Positions 1 through 11,767 of a stretch of DNA of 64,000 bases are shown piece after piece. Made by a program: the position numbers and the translations under genes. The first letter of the stretch is position 1; every line of letters starts with the position of its first letter. Below the pieces are notes generated by a model that was not told where the DNA came from, did no database searches, and saw only the letters and a program-made list of their open reading frames with translations. The stretch is from the NCBI GenBank assembly GCA_033807775.1, contig CM066325.1:14696301-14760300 (forward strand). The letters are read 5' to 3'. The stretch is from Saussurea involucrata. Lineage: Eukaryota; Streptophyta; Magnoliopsida; Asterales; Asteraceae.

Positions 1-479
1 ATTATAAAAAATCATAAAATAATTAAATTATGTTTTATTAAATTGATTATTAGAATAATGTTCTTAATATATTTTTAAACATTATTATATACAAATCCTA
101 CAAAATCCCTTGAAATCCTAACCATGCCCGTGGGATTTCCAAAACCTATGTTTGAGGGATTTCAAAGAAATCATAGGAAATCCAGACAATCCTGCAAACC
201 AAACGTGATATTGAAATGGATTTGAAATCCAAACCCACAAATTCATTTTATTCTTGCAAACCAAACTGACCCTAAGTAATGGATGGTTAATGATCCCAAG
301 TGGACACTTAATTAGTTAAAATGGTCGGTGGTCAATTGACTAATGTGTTTTTTTATATTATGAAATATGTGATTTGGTGTTGGTTTGGGTTGAACAATGG
401 GATTAGGATACCTTGGGATTGTGAAACCCTTAGGAGTAATATTATATCACGTGCCTTGAATTTGTTTCATGTGCACATT
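1..479. other. AT-rich intergenic DNA with MITE-like debris
   Basis: No gene is visible. Positions 90-280 are built from repeated short words around AAATCC and GCAAACCAAAC, of the kind seen at the ends of GTTTGG-type MITEs elsewhere in this window. The left boundary lies outside the window, so the element cannot be closed. The open frame running from 321 continues into the LTR relic to the right and is not considered coding. Confidence 0.4.
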
Positions 480-951
480 GGACTAACATCTACTGGGGCC
501 ATGGGGATCTACCGGGGACTCGATTGTGGACATCACGATGGAGTGATAGTTGGCTATGAACACTGTGCAAAGACCCGTGTTGTGTTGAATGTCTATGTGT
601 TGTTGTTGGGCCTTCATGGCGGATTTTGTGTTCTTTTGGAAATGTTAAAACTGTCTTTGAGAGGGAATTCACTAGACCTTATGGTCTAACCCTCATTTTT
701 CAAACTTAAAGTCATTTTCAGGTAAGAGTATAGTTGAGAGTCCATCCAAAGGGAAAGAGAAGAGGTGATGCCGTAGAAGAGGCACGGTTTGGTATAGACT
801 TGTAGTTCACCATTAGACTTATTATAAATCTCAGTTGTCGATGTGTATATCCGTTGCGAACCTTGAGTTGAGATTGATGTATTTTGGTATAATCCGGGAC
901 CTTTTTGGCTTTAATGCTGTATTTATGTTATTGTGGATTTTGGGTTGTTCA
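480..951 (+). repeat. Diverged LTR fragment related to the 29385-39267 element
   Basis: Around 658-695 the text GAGGGAATTCACTAGACC and the following TGGTCTAACCCTC match the reverse complement of the LTR at 29640-29690. Collinear matches continue around 795-880 (GACTTGTAG, then a segment resembling CTCAGTTGTGGGTGTG) and end near 951 at TTGGGTTGTTCA, where the LTR would end in GGGTTGTTACA. It is an old, diverged LTR end in plus orientation. The left limit is uncertain because similarity fades before about 560. Confidence 0.6.
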
Positions 952-1740
952 TTATGCTTATTCAAAAATGGAATAACGCCGATGTAATATCATGCTATGG
1001 GTTAATGAAAATGTCTGAGTTTTGGATATTGGCGCTGTTATGATAATTCCAACGATGCTCTAATATTCCGTTTTGAGTTGATTTTCATATGGAAAAACAT
1101 AACCAAAAACCAGATTTAATCGGTTGATACCTTAAACTCGTTCATACCTAAAAGTGGTTCATTACAAAAACTGAATAATATCACTACATACCATTTAAAT
1201 AGAACCATATGATTACCTTAAATAGAACCATATGGTTACCTTAAACCGGTTCATTATGAAAGCATTGTATACATCGAAAGAATTTGACTTTGAAATATTT
1301 TAAATAGAATTTGATAGATTTTGACACGCATTTGGCTGACGAATTGGAATATAAAATGATTGGATTCAATTCTTTCATTTAAGCCAATGAATTAGATAAA
1401 TTTCTTAATTTGTGGAATTCAAATGATTTCTTCATTTTCATTATACACATGACTTGGAATTTGATCAAAGAAATTACTTATTCCAATTTCTTCAAAATCA
1501 AAAACCAAACACCCCCTTATTATTTTCATTCCCCTAAATCAAACAACCATAATTACCAAGAATGCAATAAAAAAGGAAACAAATAGTAGGGCAGTGACCC
1601 CCCCCCCCCCCCCCCTAACAAGTAGAGAAAAAAAACAAAATGGGCCGAGTTTGGGCCGAATACAATAAAGCCCATGTAGCTTACCATTTTTACGGCCCAA
1701 AGGCGGACCCAGTAAAAAAATATTGCCAAAGGGAAAAATA
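952..1740. other. Intergenic AT-rich DNA, MITE remnant and an 18-base C tract
   Basis: No coding region is visible. Positions 1325-1520 contain a remnant with the end motif AAAACCAAACACCCCC, a GTTTGG-type MITE terminus. At 1598-1615 there is an uninterrupted run of 18 C. The stretch just left of 1740 is probably promoter for the downstream dehydratase gene, but no clear TATA box can be singled out. Confidence 0.4.
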
Positions 1741-1857
1741 TTATCTCCTCTCTCTCTCTCTCTCTCTCTCTCTTCCCACCGCTGCAGCTCCGGCGCCGGC
1801 CTCTTTCCCCCATTCTTCCCGGCGACCTTCTCTAGTCCTCCGGTGGTGAAAAAAGAG
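1741..1857 (+). promoter_or_regulatory. Probable non-coding first exon (5' UTR) with CT microsatellite
   Basis: A (CT)n tract at about 1747-1773, typical of plant 5' UTRs, is followed by C-rich leader sequence. It ends at AAGAG before GTAATA (donor at 1858), and a pyrimidine-rich acceptor CCTTTTTTCAG ends at 2732, about 170 bases before the ATG at 2901. The simplest reading is a leader exon and a long 5'-UTR intron of the dehydratase gene. This is inference from splice-site shape; no transcript evidence is available. Confidence 0.45.
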
Positions 1858-2900
1858 GTAATATCGTGGGTTTTTTTTGTTCATTAGGTTCTCATTCATG
1901 CTTTGGTTGATGAGGAAATTTGTGCAAAATGTATATATATAAGTTTTAATCCATGCTTTGATTGATGCGGAAATTTGATCAAAATGCATATATAGGTTTG
2001 CATTCATTTTTGATTGATGAGGAATTTGATTCATGCTTCGTTTAGTAGCATGTATGATCACACTGCACACCAGTGACCAGACGAAAAAGCTAGTAGTTCA
2101 GATTTCAGAAATTTTCAACACTTCATTGATTATTCAACATAATTTCGAAGGTTCTTTAGTTGGAGAATCAAAAGATCTAATGAGAAGCCAAAAAAACTAG
2201 GGCTATAACTGTGAACAGATGAAAGACAACAAAAAGAAGAATTGTTCTTTTCTATTGTTTAACCCAAGTTCACTGGACATAACAATAGGTGTGCTAAAAT
2301 TGCGTATACATGATTCTCTTAGAAAAATAAATCTGCTTGATGAACAGCTCCCAGCACAAACAAACATAGGCACAGGGCCATTATAGTTACAGCTACTGGT
2401 TTGACACTGAATTCTGGGCACAAAAATGACATTAGGTTTGCGATGTGCCGCCGATTGCCCGGGTTTATGTGTTTATCTTTATGTGATGAGCACTGTTTGT
2501 GTTCTACGTAATTTGTTCATCAAGTGTTTGATAAAATGCTTCATAGAGCTGGAACATTCATAATACCATTGCCAAACTTGGTTGCTTGTTAACGTATTTA
2601 CCTTTGAGTAACTTATTTTATTTGAATTGTTACATCATGGACCATGGTGATTCGTGAGGGAAGAATGTGATTATTGTCCATAGATGATCATTTTGGGTTG
2701 TAATTTCAGCTAAAATCTTTTCCTTTTTTCAGGTGTAATACCCTTCAGAATAATTGTATCAAGCAATCATGATCAGGGGTCAGCTAAATCTTACTAGTTC
2801 GTAAGCATATTCGTTGGAATTTGCATAAGATCATCGTGTAGTCACTTTCTTTTAGCCTGAAGAAACCTATTATTTCACGTTTGAGGAATCCATTGATACA

Positions 2901-3701
2901 ATGGCAATCAAGCGTATGTTTAACTACATTCCAACATTGAGATACTCCTCAGAGGCGTTACTTAAAAACGGAGACAGGTTGAAACAAACAAGAATATTTT
3001 CCAGCCAAGATCTTGTTGAATTCTCGAAGCTGAGTTTTGATGCAAACCCTCTGCATCTAGATCCTGAATTTGCAAGGAATGCTGGATTTAAAGATATAGT
3101 GGTTCCTGGAATGCTTGTTGCATCTCTATTTCCAAGGATCATTGCTTCTCATTTCGTAAGCTGTTCACACCTTTCTTGTATACATATTGCCTTCCATATT
3201 CGTCTAAATGGCAGAGGGTTAGAAACAACTTCTCCAAAATGGAAAAATAGAGAAAATGGGGATTTTGAGCTAATATTTTGCTCCAACAATTTCCCCAAAA
3301 CTATCTCCAAAATGGAGAAAGAAGATTATTGTGGTTTGTAACCCATATGCACCGATGTATCCAAATTGTGGTTTGAAACCTGAAAATTGTACTACTGATT
3401 TTGTAGCCTGGAGCAGTATATGCCTCGCAGACATTGCACTTCAGATCGCCGGTTTACGTGGAGGAGGAGATTATTGGTGAAGTGGAAGCCACTAGCATAA
3501 GAGAATCAAAGAAGAAATATGTGTGAGTCGAAATTGGAACTCTTGAATCTTGATTTCATTTGAACTGCAAGTTCTAACTCTTATTTTGTGACTTGGGTTA
3601 GTGCCAAGTTTACAACCAGGTGCTTCAACAACAATGGGGTTCTTGTTCTTGATGGAGAGGCTATGGCTGTCCTACCAACACTATGTCCAACACAAGCCTA
3701 A
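2901..3701 (+). CDS. MaoC-like hot-dog 3-hydroxyacyl-ACP/CoA dehydratase, probably mitochondrial
   Basis: Three exons join in frame: 2901-3155, 3407-3522 and 3602-3701, giving 156 residues. The donors are GTAAGC at 3156 and GTGAGT at 3523; both acceptors end in TAG. Residues about 46-70 carry the hydratase-2/MaoC signature (DANPLHLDPEFA, then a glycine-containing PGMLVASLF segment), where Asp and His of the D-x-N-P-x-H core are the catalytic pair. The second exon starts PGAVYASQTLHF, the next hot-dog strand. The N-terminal 30 residues are basic and lack acids until residue 19, consistent with a mitochondrial presequence. Plant single-hot-dog proteins of this length include the mitochondrial 3-hydroxyacyl-ACP dehydratase of type II fatty acid synthesis, which dehydrates 3-hydroxyacyl-ACP to enoyl-ACP for lipoate and membrane lipid supply. 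Intron 1 contains a small MITE remnant (3205-3335). A peroxisomal role is less likely: the C-terminus ends PTQA, not a PTS1. Confidence 0.85.
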
Positions 3702-4439
3702 ACTTTGGATCCATTGATATGGTTTCACCCCTAAAACGAAAAGAAAGGTCTCACACCTCTTTTTAGGGGTTCGTTATCGTCAGCAAGTTAGCAACCAAGT
3801 ATATCCCACTCAAAAATAGGGCCTGGAATGATATGGTTTCATCCCTGAAACGAAACCAAACCAAACTCAGTATGTCCCACCCGGAGGTAGGGTGGGGCGA
3901 TATGGCTTCACCCGTGTGCCACCATTAAAAGTCGAAATGGGCTATTTGTTATGTGTGATGTGTCCTACCTCAATTGTTATGTATAACAACAGCTTTTATT
4001 GAGTTGATGATATAATATGTTGATTTAACAAGTCCCTTTCATTCATATGTGAATCATGTTTATCTTGATTCAGTAATTTGCTTATGTTCATCAATGCTAC
4101 CCCAACGCTTTCGCAGAAAGGTTTGGTCTTTGATCCATACAAATAGCAAACTAACCAGCATGCAAGTTCATATCAAAGTCGGTAGCCTTCATTCAACTTT
4201 CTTGCGATTTGTCTCTGCAAGCACTGAAGCAAGGATGGCTGTTCGGTAGTTTGCGGGTCTACTTCTTTGATCCACATACGCCAACTAAGGGACGAATTTT
4301 ATTCTATTTGGAACGAGTGTTCTCACAGGTTGAGGAACGGATGATGGAGTCGGAAACTCTTTGGGCAGAGTTCTATTTGTATTAACTTAGAAGCTTGATT
4401 GGTTGCTATCAATGCGTTTTGTACTTAGGACAGAACATG
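3702..4439. other. 3' flank of the dehydratase gene with imperfect direct repeats
   Basis: The words GATATGGTTTCACCCCTAAA (near 3716), GATATGGTTTCATCCCTGAA (near 3830) and CGATATGGCTTCACCC (near 3898) form three imperfect copies spaced roughly 70-115 bases apart just downstream of the stop. The short open frame 4049-4249 shows no recognisable domain and is probably not a gene. Confidence 0.4.
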
Positions 4440-4800
4440 GATCTTTGATTCAATGTTTGGGATGATTTTACGTGGAACACAATATAATAAAGTAAAACAA
4501 AGTGGAATAGGCGTGTTCCATCCTCATCCCATGGAAGGAACAATATGGAACGGACCTATATTTTACTGATATAATCTCAAATTCCATCCTCATCCTATGG
4601 AACAAACCTATATTTTTTAGTGATATAATCTTAAAATAATATTTAATTCTCTTCTAAACATCAAATATGTCTCCATCTTTACATTTTATTGACTATTTAA
4701 ATTTTATTTTTGTATTTTATGTTATTTAAAATTTTACTTTATTGTCCTCGAAATTTTATTTAATCGTCTCAATGATATGTTTTGTTAATCAAAAGGGTTG
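4440..4800. repeat. Non-autonomous DNA-transposon fragment, GGAACA-rich family
   Basis: The block GTGTTCCATCCTCATCCCAT, the GGAAC words and the following ATTTAATTCTCTTCTAAAC are collinear with the element at 47298-47688. The copy here has lost clear terminal inverted repeats. Confidence 0.5.
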
Positions 4801-5351
4801 GGTTTCGGTGAGAAGTGGCTATCAACCGTTGGATGAGAAATTAATAAACATTAGGATGAGATGCATCGAGATGTACCAGATCAATTTCCTTTTAAGCCAC
4901 AATTTATAGAAAGATATTTGATTAAAAGTAATCTAACGGTTTAAAAGTTCATATCACACTTCTCAAATGATCCCATGTCCGATGCCTTGATCAAAATATA
5001 TAAAAGATATGAATAATTCATCAGGGATAAAATGGTCGTTTTTAGTTGTTATGTCATGTCCAGTTTTGTTTTATCACATACCCAACAATTATTTTATCAT
5101 GTTATTTTTGGATACCGAACGCTTTTGTGATCATATGACGTTTTTTTGTACCGTTTTACTGTTTCTTGCTTTAAGTTTGTTAAAATCCATGGTGTAATAA
5201 ATATGCAACACGAACATCAATGTATCAACGTACGTAAAGTACTGAAAGTTTTTTGACATTTGGCCGTGATAAAGTTCCATCTCGAATTGGTACAAAAATG
5301 GACCTTATTTGGTCCAATATCATATCACCTCTAAGAAGCCTATTTAATTAA

Positions 5352-8300
5352 TTATACAGTCATACCTTGGGGTGCACCAGCCATGGGTGTCTTCGGCTTC
5401 GCCTTTTCAACAACAATCGCTTGTGTCGTTAGAACCATACCCGCAACCGAAGCCGCGTTTTGCAACGCACATCTCGTCACCTTTGCTGGATCGATAACTC
5501 CCGCTTCCACCAAATTCTCGTATTTGTCTGTCATTGCGTTGTACCCCATCTCCCATTCGCTCTCCTTTATCTTCTCCACCACCACTTCCCCTTCAACTCC
5601 CGCGTTTTGGGCTATTAGCGATGCCGGTGACACCAATGCCTAAAACCAACCAACGGAAAGATGTAAAATTTTATTTGCCGACCAAGAATGAAAAATTAAC
5701 GCAATTCCTCAGAAAATCCAAAATTTAAGTTCGAACATAACTTGGCAAATTTGAAGATCCAGTATAAAAAACCCCAAAAAATATGTCAAACGTGAGTTTC
5801 AAATTAAAGATTATAACCTTATCATATTTTTGGTATAATTTGTTTTAACTTAAATTTTTACTATAATTTAAATATTATAGATTTAAAATAAAGATTGCAA
5901 ATTATTTGTATTTTAATGGAGTATTATATCTTTTACTGATCTCAATGTACCCAAACGTGTTTATCAATTAGTTATTAGTTAGTTTCATGAAATTCAACAG
6001 AGTTTTAAGAACTTATACGCATTAATCAACAATGTTAATTGCTTAAAGAGTTGTTTTTTATGACTTTGAGCAAGATGTTTATAGGGCTCGATTCAAATAA
6101 GAATTCTAAATATTGTGAGAATAAGAACGGAAGCTTCTATATTACTGGAAAAATCTATTTGAAGATGCATATGTGAACCCATAAGAATAAATTGTAATGT
6201 CGATTCACGTATGCATCTTTAAATGACCTTTTCACACGATATTTAGCCTTATTTGAACCTCAGACGTTTTTATATATAACATAGCAAGTATAGATTACTT
6301 GCCTTTTGAATGATGTCGGCACCTAATCGTTCATCGGCATCCACGATCTTCTCCTTGATGGCTGGAACCAGTGTCGATAAATGGACATATGCAGCACCAC
6401 CTCCAGGTACAATACCTTCTTCAATAGCAGCAAAGGTTGCGTTTTTAGCATCCTCAATACGGAGCTTGCGGTCCTCTAACTCGGTTTCGGTTGCAGCACC
6501 AACTTTAATAACAGCGACCCCACCGGATAACTTTGCGATTCTTTCAGCAAGTTTCTCAGAGTCGTACACGGAATCTGTTTCCGACAACTCCTTTTTGATC
6601 TGGGCAATCCTAGATTGTATCTCGTCCTTTGATGCAGCATCGGCAATAATGGTTGTGGAGTCCTTGGTGATTGTAATCTTTCTGGCTATACCAAGCTGCT
6701 CGACAGAGGCATTTTCAACCAGCAGACCCAAGTCACTGGCTTGATACTCGGCCCCTATATCACATATTTCAAACAGTGGAAAACAAATTATGGGTCGACT
6801 GAGTTCAAGCCATATCTAACGGCTATGCTAAAATGGAGAAAAAAGGATTTTAACAGTTTTTTTGCTCCAACAGCTATGCTATCTTGTATGCTAAAATAGA
6901 AAAAAAAAACAGAGGTTGTAAAAATATCTAAATCTAGAGAAATCTCTAAAACTTTACAGAAGAGAGAGAAATTATAGTATAATTGTTTTCCACCAATAAA
7001 AGAATTTTAAATTAAATGTGTAAGAGAGAGAAACAATATTTTATTATATGTATTGAATATTATATTAATATAATTAATGTTAGGATTACTAAAATGTAAT
7101 TTTTTTTAAAGATTTTGACTTTCCAGACTCTATTATAGAAAAATTATAGCATAGTTGTTGGAGATGCTCTTATAGGCCACTTTTGAAGTGTCCTATGAAC
7201 AAGTACCAGTTTTTCGAATAATGTTGTGAAAAGGCTTATAGGATGTTTTATTTCAAAATTGTCCTAAAAAACTTGGTAGTTACCCAAAAATGTCGTATCA
7301 ACTTATTGTAGCACATTTACATAGGATGCACAATTGTTTAGTCGTAAAAACTTAGGTGATATAAAACAGTTTATTAGAACAGTTAAGACATATTTGGCAT
7401 TATATAAAGATGATTTTGTTATATTGAATAAAAAAAAACTAAATGTACCTGTCATGATGGCAATATCTTGAAGCAAAGCCTTTCTCCTCTCACCAAAACC
7501 AGGTGCTTTAATAGCAGCGACATTAAGGATACCTCGCAGCTTATTCACAACAAGAGTAGCCAAAGCCTCACCGGTAACATCCTCAGCAATAATCAGCAAT
7601 GGAGCTCGCAATTGAGTGGTTTTTTCCAATAAAGGAATTATCTCCTTTATCGAAGCTATCTTCTGATCTGTAATCAGCACTCTAGCATTCTCGAATTCGA
7701 CCAGTAGTTTCTCAGGGTTGGTAACAAACTGAGGAGAGATGTATCCTCTATCGATCTACAAAAATCCCATAGAGATGAAGAAGCATCAAGAAACATCAAC
7801 TCCATCAAATATAAAACATGGGTTAAGTGAAGAAACAGAAGCAGATTAAGTTGTAATTGGATACAAACCTCCATTCCTTCTTCAACATCAACGGTTGTCT
7901 CGAAAGAGGATGATGACTCAATTGATAATACACCATCTGGTCCAACCTTGTCAATAGCATCAGCAATCATGCTTCCAATAATCTCATCGTTTCCAGCAGA
8001 GATTGAAGCAATGGCTTTAATAAGATACAAGAATCCAATCAGAATACAAGAAATTTATGCCAAAACTCTTTGCCAATATCTATACATATAGAAGCATAAT
8101 AAAATGAGAACCTCAAAAAGGTTTAGAACCATGAGAACTAGTGAATCACGTGCTATATAGTGTTGTTTCACATTTTGAAACAAATACATTGCAAAACAAC
8201 TATATGTGAAACAATACACTGAGATTGGTTCTCACATGATTATCCCCCCATATATATGCCAAAATTTGGAGTAAAGAAATCTTGTTACCTTTAATATCAT

Positions 8301-9817
8301 CACGTCCTTTCACCGGTCTAGCTTTCTTCTCCAGCTCGTCAATCAAACCCAGTACCGTTTTGTCAATACCTTTCTTCAGTGAAACCGGGTTAGCACCAGA
8401 TGTGACACTCAGGAGACCAAGTTTGATTATCTCACGGGCAAGAACTGATGCTGTTGTGGTACCATCACCAGCTGAGTCATTGGTTTTGCTTGCAACCTGT
8501 TCAATTATTCAATTCACCATCATTAAACATATGCTAAACCATTAATCAATTAGTAGTTGCAAGTCATGACTAGAGAAATATACAGTAAAAGAGCATGTTC
8601 CAAACCTCTCTGATAAGAGCAGCACCAGCATTTTCCATGGCATCAGGTAGCTCAATAGCTCTGGCAATTGTAACTCCGTCATTAACCACCTTGGGGGCAC
8701 CAAATTCATCCAAGACAACATTCCTCCCTAACCATTTCAAGTAATTGGTGAACATTCTCATCTAAAGTTAGCAATGGTGCTTGAAAGGATATGGTTGCAA
8801 TAAGTTTGAAAATGATCGACTTAACAATCATTCTTACCTTTTGGCACAAACTAACCACCATTCATGTAAAATTGCTAAAAGAACCAAATTTGGAAAATTA
8901 TGGCAATATAAACACAACACCAAAAAAAACTATTTTGCTTGGGACATCTTTCTGGAGTATTAGAATCACTTAATTTTGATTCTGATTTGCCAAAATGCAA
9001 AGGAACACTAGACTTTTTTATTCTGATTTTCCAAATGTATTTTTCTTGCATTTATTTGTAAGCAAATCTCGATTCTATAAACTATCATGTCTTTTTGGCA
9101 TCTCCGAGATGGTAGTTAGCTTGTAACAAAAAGCAATAACAATTACTTCTTCTTATCCAAAATAGCTCATCCTTAAAAATTATGGTGTTTATTTATGCAT
9201 TTTCCGGAGATCTGAGTCTGAATTTGCAAAGAAAATCCACTCAACAAGCCTATAACTCCCTCCTGATGTGAATACAAACCTAAATATTTCCTACATGTAC
9301 TTGTTTGGCTTGATTTCGAGTAATGTTAATTAGCTTGGATGAACTGTTAGTTAATTAGAATCAAAATCCATTTGCCTAAATCCAAACAAATTCATTTTCC
9401 ATATCAACCACCAAACACCAATCTAAATTGCCAAGCGAGAATTCTAACCACGAAAACATGAAATGAAAATGTGATACCTCTAGGTCCAAGTGTAAGGCCA
9501 ACAACGTCGGCAAGTTTATCAATTCCGGCCTGCATAGCTGCCCTTGATTTCTGATCAAATGCAATGTCTTTAGCCGCAGCTCGAACCGCAAACCGGCGAT
9601 TCGTTTGCCTCATCTTCTGAACGGTCTGCAACTGATTAATCCTCCTACTACCATCAATCACACTCCCCTGCTCGAAGAAAAACCACCAAAACGTAACCAA
9701 ATACACATACAAAACGAGAATTTGGCTTAACATGAGAGGATAATTGAAGTAAAACATAATTACCTTCTTGTGGGATGAAAGTATTGAAGCTGTAGAGATT
9801 GCATTAGCAGACGCCAT
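5352..9817 (-). CDS. CPN60A: Chloroplast chaperonin-60 alpha subunit (RuBisCO large-subunit-binding protein alpha)
   Basis: Eight exons on the minus strand: 9817-9764, 9667-9478, 8727-8606, 8496-8289, 8014-7869, 7755-7449, 6754-6303 and 5639-5352. They total 1767 nt and 588 residues, the usual length for plant Cpn60 alpha. All phases close. The product is a GroEL-type group I chaperonin that assembles with the beta subunit in the stroma and folds imported and plastid proteins, including the RuBisCO large subunit. Visible landmarks are an N-terminal Ser/Ala/Arg-rich transit peptide of about 45-50 residues; TLGPRG followed by the equatorial ATP-binding DEFG segment; the catalytic motif NDSAGDGTTTAS; the apical segment APGFGERRKALLQDIA; and the GIVPGGGAA motif near the C-terminal equatorial domain. 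The C-terminus ends without the GGM tail of bacterial GroEL, as in other plant alpha subunits. The intron between exons 7 and 8 uses a GC donor (AG|GCAAGT at 6302). Intron 6 contains MITE debris. The promoter side has a telo-box-like motif. There are no disabling changes, so the gene looks functional. Confidence 0.96.
6820..7170. repeat. MITE remnant in a CPN60A intron
   Basis: The right end reads GTTGGAGATGCTCTTATA, the reverse of the GAGCATCTCCAAC terminus seen in the complete MITE at 56586-56854. Two CTCCAACAGCTATGCTA-like words lie near 6835-6890. The left terminus is degraded. The element lies wholly within the intron between exons 6 and 7. Confidence 0.55.
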
Positions 9818-9895
9818 GAGAGATGCTGAGAGCTCTTTCGGTTGTGGATAAGGAGGTAGTTATGGAAAGAAGAGTTCGTCGCTATGAAGCTTATA

Positions 9896-9904
9896 TTAGG
9901 GTTT
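9896..9904 (-). promoter_or_regulatory. Telo-box-like motif upstream of CPN60A
   Basis: On the minus strand the sequence reads AAACCCTAA about 80 bases upstream of the CPN60A start codon. Telo boxes of this form are common near transcription starts of plant genes for translation and plastid biogenesis. The role here is inferred from motif and position only. Confidence 0.35.
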
Positions 9905-9909
9905 GAGGG

Positions 9910-10223
9910 TTTAGCGGACTAGTATCTAATCGACGACGTCGTATGGACAATATAGTCCGTTACTTGATTCCATTTATGACCCAAAAGTTTATACTTATAT
10001 AAAAACAGCCACCAATATTTTGTAACTATAACAAAACAACCCTCAATATTTGTGATTATAAAAAAATAGCCACTAACTTTTTTTAAATAATAATCATCTA
10101 TCAAAGAGAAACTAAAATTCTTTAGGGCGTGTTTGGTACGCGGAACATGATAGGACAAAATAGAACAAAAGACTTGTCCCTTGTTTGGTGTGACTTTATA
10201 CGGAGAAAACATGAACTAAGTGG
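9910..10223. other. CPN60A upstream region ending in a truncated MITE
   Basis: An AT-rich segment with AACAGCCACCAATATTTTG-like duplicated words (about 10003-10080) is followed at about 10128 by GGCGTGTTTGGTACGC, a terminus like that of the element at 47298. That MITE copy is cut off at 10223 by the left end of the copia element. Confidence 0.4.
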
Positions 10224-10729
10224 TGTTGGAACTTAGTTAAGAGGTGAGAAAAACTTGTCCCACATAGGAGCCAAGACAAAGTCTTTTAACGTATCTCCGC
10301 GCGGGTATACCCGCGCCACTAACCGCGCGGCTGTCTGGCAGTTTATTTCGGTTACTAACGATAACCTATAAATACCCACTCCTTCTCCAATCGTTTTGAC
10401 AGACGAAAATTCATAAAATTCTGGGATTCTATCCTCTTGTTCCATCACCGACATATGCCAATTCGCTAGATTCAAGTATACACTTGAATAGATTGTTGTA
10501 TCCTCAAGACAACGCCAACACACGCGGTGAATTTTTGTCTTAGGACACTGCGTAATCGCGGGCCTCAATCTCTATTCGTTGGTACAAGAATCTTCGATAT
10601 CAAGTAAGGTTTACAATTTCGTTATTGATTTACGTTTGTATCATAATATTTGTAAAGAACACGTTAAGTTTATTGAATTTAATTCTATTCTTCTACACAC
10701 TTCTCAATCGTGATTGATCAGTCCTAACA
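10224..10729 (+). repeat. 5' LTR of the copia element
   Basis: It begins TGTTGG and ends CCTAACA, the expected inverted TG...CA ends, about 30 bases before the gag ATG at 10759. A palindrome CGCGGGTATACCCGCG lies at about 10301-10316. A plausible TATA element (CCTATAAATACCC) lies near 10366. The usual Met-tRNA primer site (TGGTATCAGAGC) is not present just downstream, so the primer or the exact LTR end is unclear. Confidence 0.7.
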
Positions 10730-10758
10730 ATCTAAGACAAAAATTTCCGTTATGAGCG

Positions 10759-11767
10759 ATGGATCAATCGAACGTGTTGAAAAATCACGTGGAGAAACCC
10801 GACAAATTCAAAGGATCGGATTTCCGTCGTTGGCAACAGAAGATGTTTTTTTATCTAACAACACTTCGTGTTTCTAACGTCCTCACCGAGGAGGAACCAT
10901 CACCAACGCCATCGGTAAATCAAGATGGAACGCCACCTACTCAAATACAAGTGGTTGCACATGAGAGAACGACCGAGGCATGGAGAGCAAACGAATATAA
11001 TTGCCGTAATTATATTCTGAACGCCCTCGATGATTCCCTATACGATATCTACTCCACCCTTGGTACCGCAAGGGAGATTTGGGAGTCCTTGGACGCGAAA
11101 TACAAAACTGAAGTTGCGTGTTCCAAAAGATTCGTTGTTGGGAAATTTCTGAATTATCGGATGGTGGATACAAAACCGGTGATGAAGCAAATTGAAGAAT
11201 TGTGTATTCTATCCCATGAATTAGAAGTGGAAGGCATGGGAATAAACAACAATTTCCTGGTTGGGTCGATAATTGATAAACTGCCTCACTCATGGAAAAA
11301 CTTCAAACTTTACTTTAAGCATTTGTCGGAGGACATAACATTTGAACAACTAGTCCTCAAATTACCAGTGGAGGAAGACAATCGACTTAATGAAAAATCA
11401 GATGCCAACCCTTTGGAACCAAACGCCAACATGGTTGAAGGAAGTACCTCGAGGCAAAAGTTCCCTAAATTCAAAGATCATGACAAAAAGGCCTTTCACT
11501 TCCGGGAAAGGTCCGATGGCTCCTCAAAGGAAACCTTTCAAACCTTTCAAGAAAGTCATGCATTGTTGGGTTTGTGGGAAACCGGGTCATAGAGCCAAGG
11601 ATTGTCGACATAGACGAGATAATGGTGGTGCTAGACGAGATAATGGTGGTGCTGGTGGAAACGACGGTGGAGGAGTTGGCGGGGTAAATAGTCATGCAAA
11701 CCTCGCTCACTCCCTAAACCAATTCATTGGAGTCGTTGAAGCACACATGGTAACCAATGCCGTGGAT
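10759..11767 (+). pseudogene. copia gag remnant with CCHC zinc knuckle
   Basis: The first open part (10759-11592) encodes a copia-type Gag: FKGSDFRRWQQKMFFYLT near the N-terminus and then the helical UBN2-like region. A frameshift near 11530 moves the frame. The continuing frame carries the CCHC knuckle CWVCGKPGHRAKDC at 11564-11605, followed by an Asn/Gly-rich linker. The frame then runs to a TAG at 11768-11770, just before the protease. Gag packages element RNA into virus-like particles; this copy is broken. Confidence 0.85.

Noticed and set aside
321..689. 122-codon frame
   Set aside because: It runs through a diverged LTR relic and has no recognisable domain.
1553..2070. Overlapping frames on both strands at the CT repeat
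   Set aside because: Low-complexity products of the microsatellite and C tract in a probable 5' UTR.
5383..6744. Long plus-strand frames opposite CPN60A exons
   Set aside because: They are shadows of the conserved minus-strand exons; splice sites and protein conservation support the minus strand.
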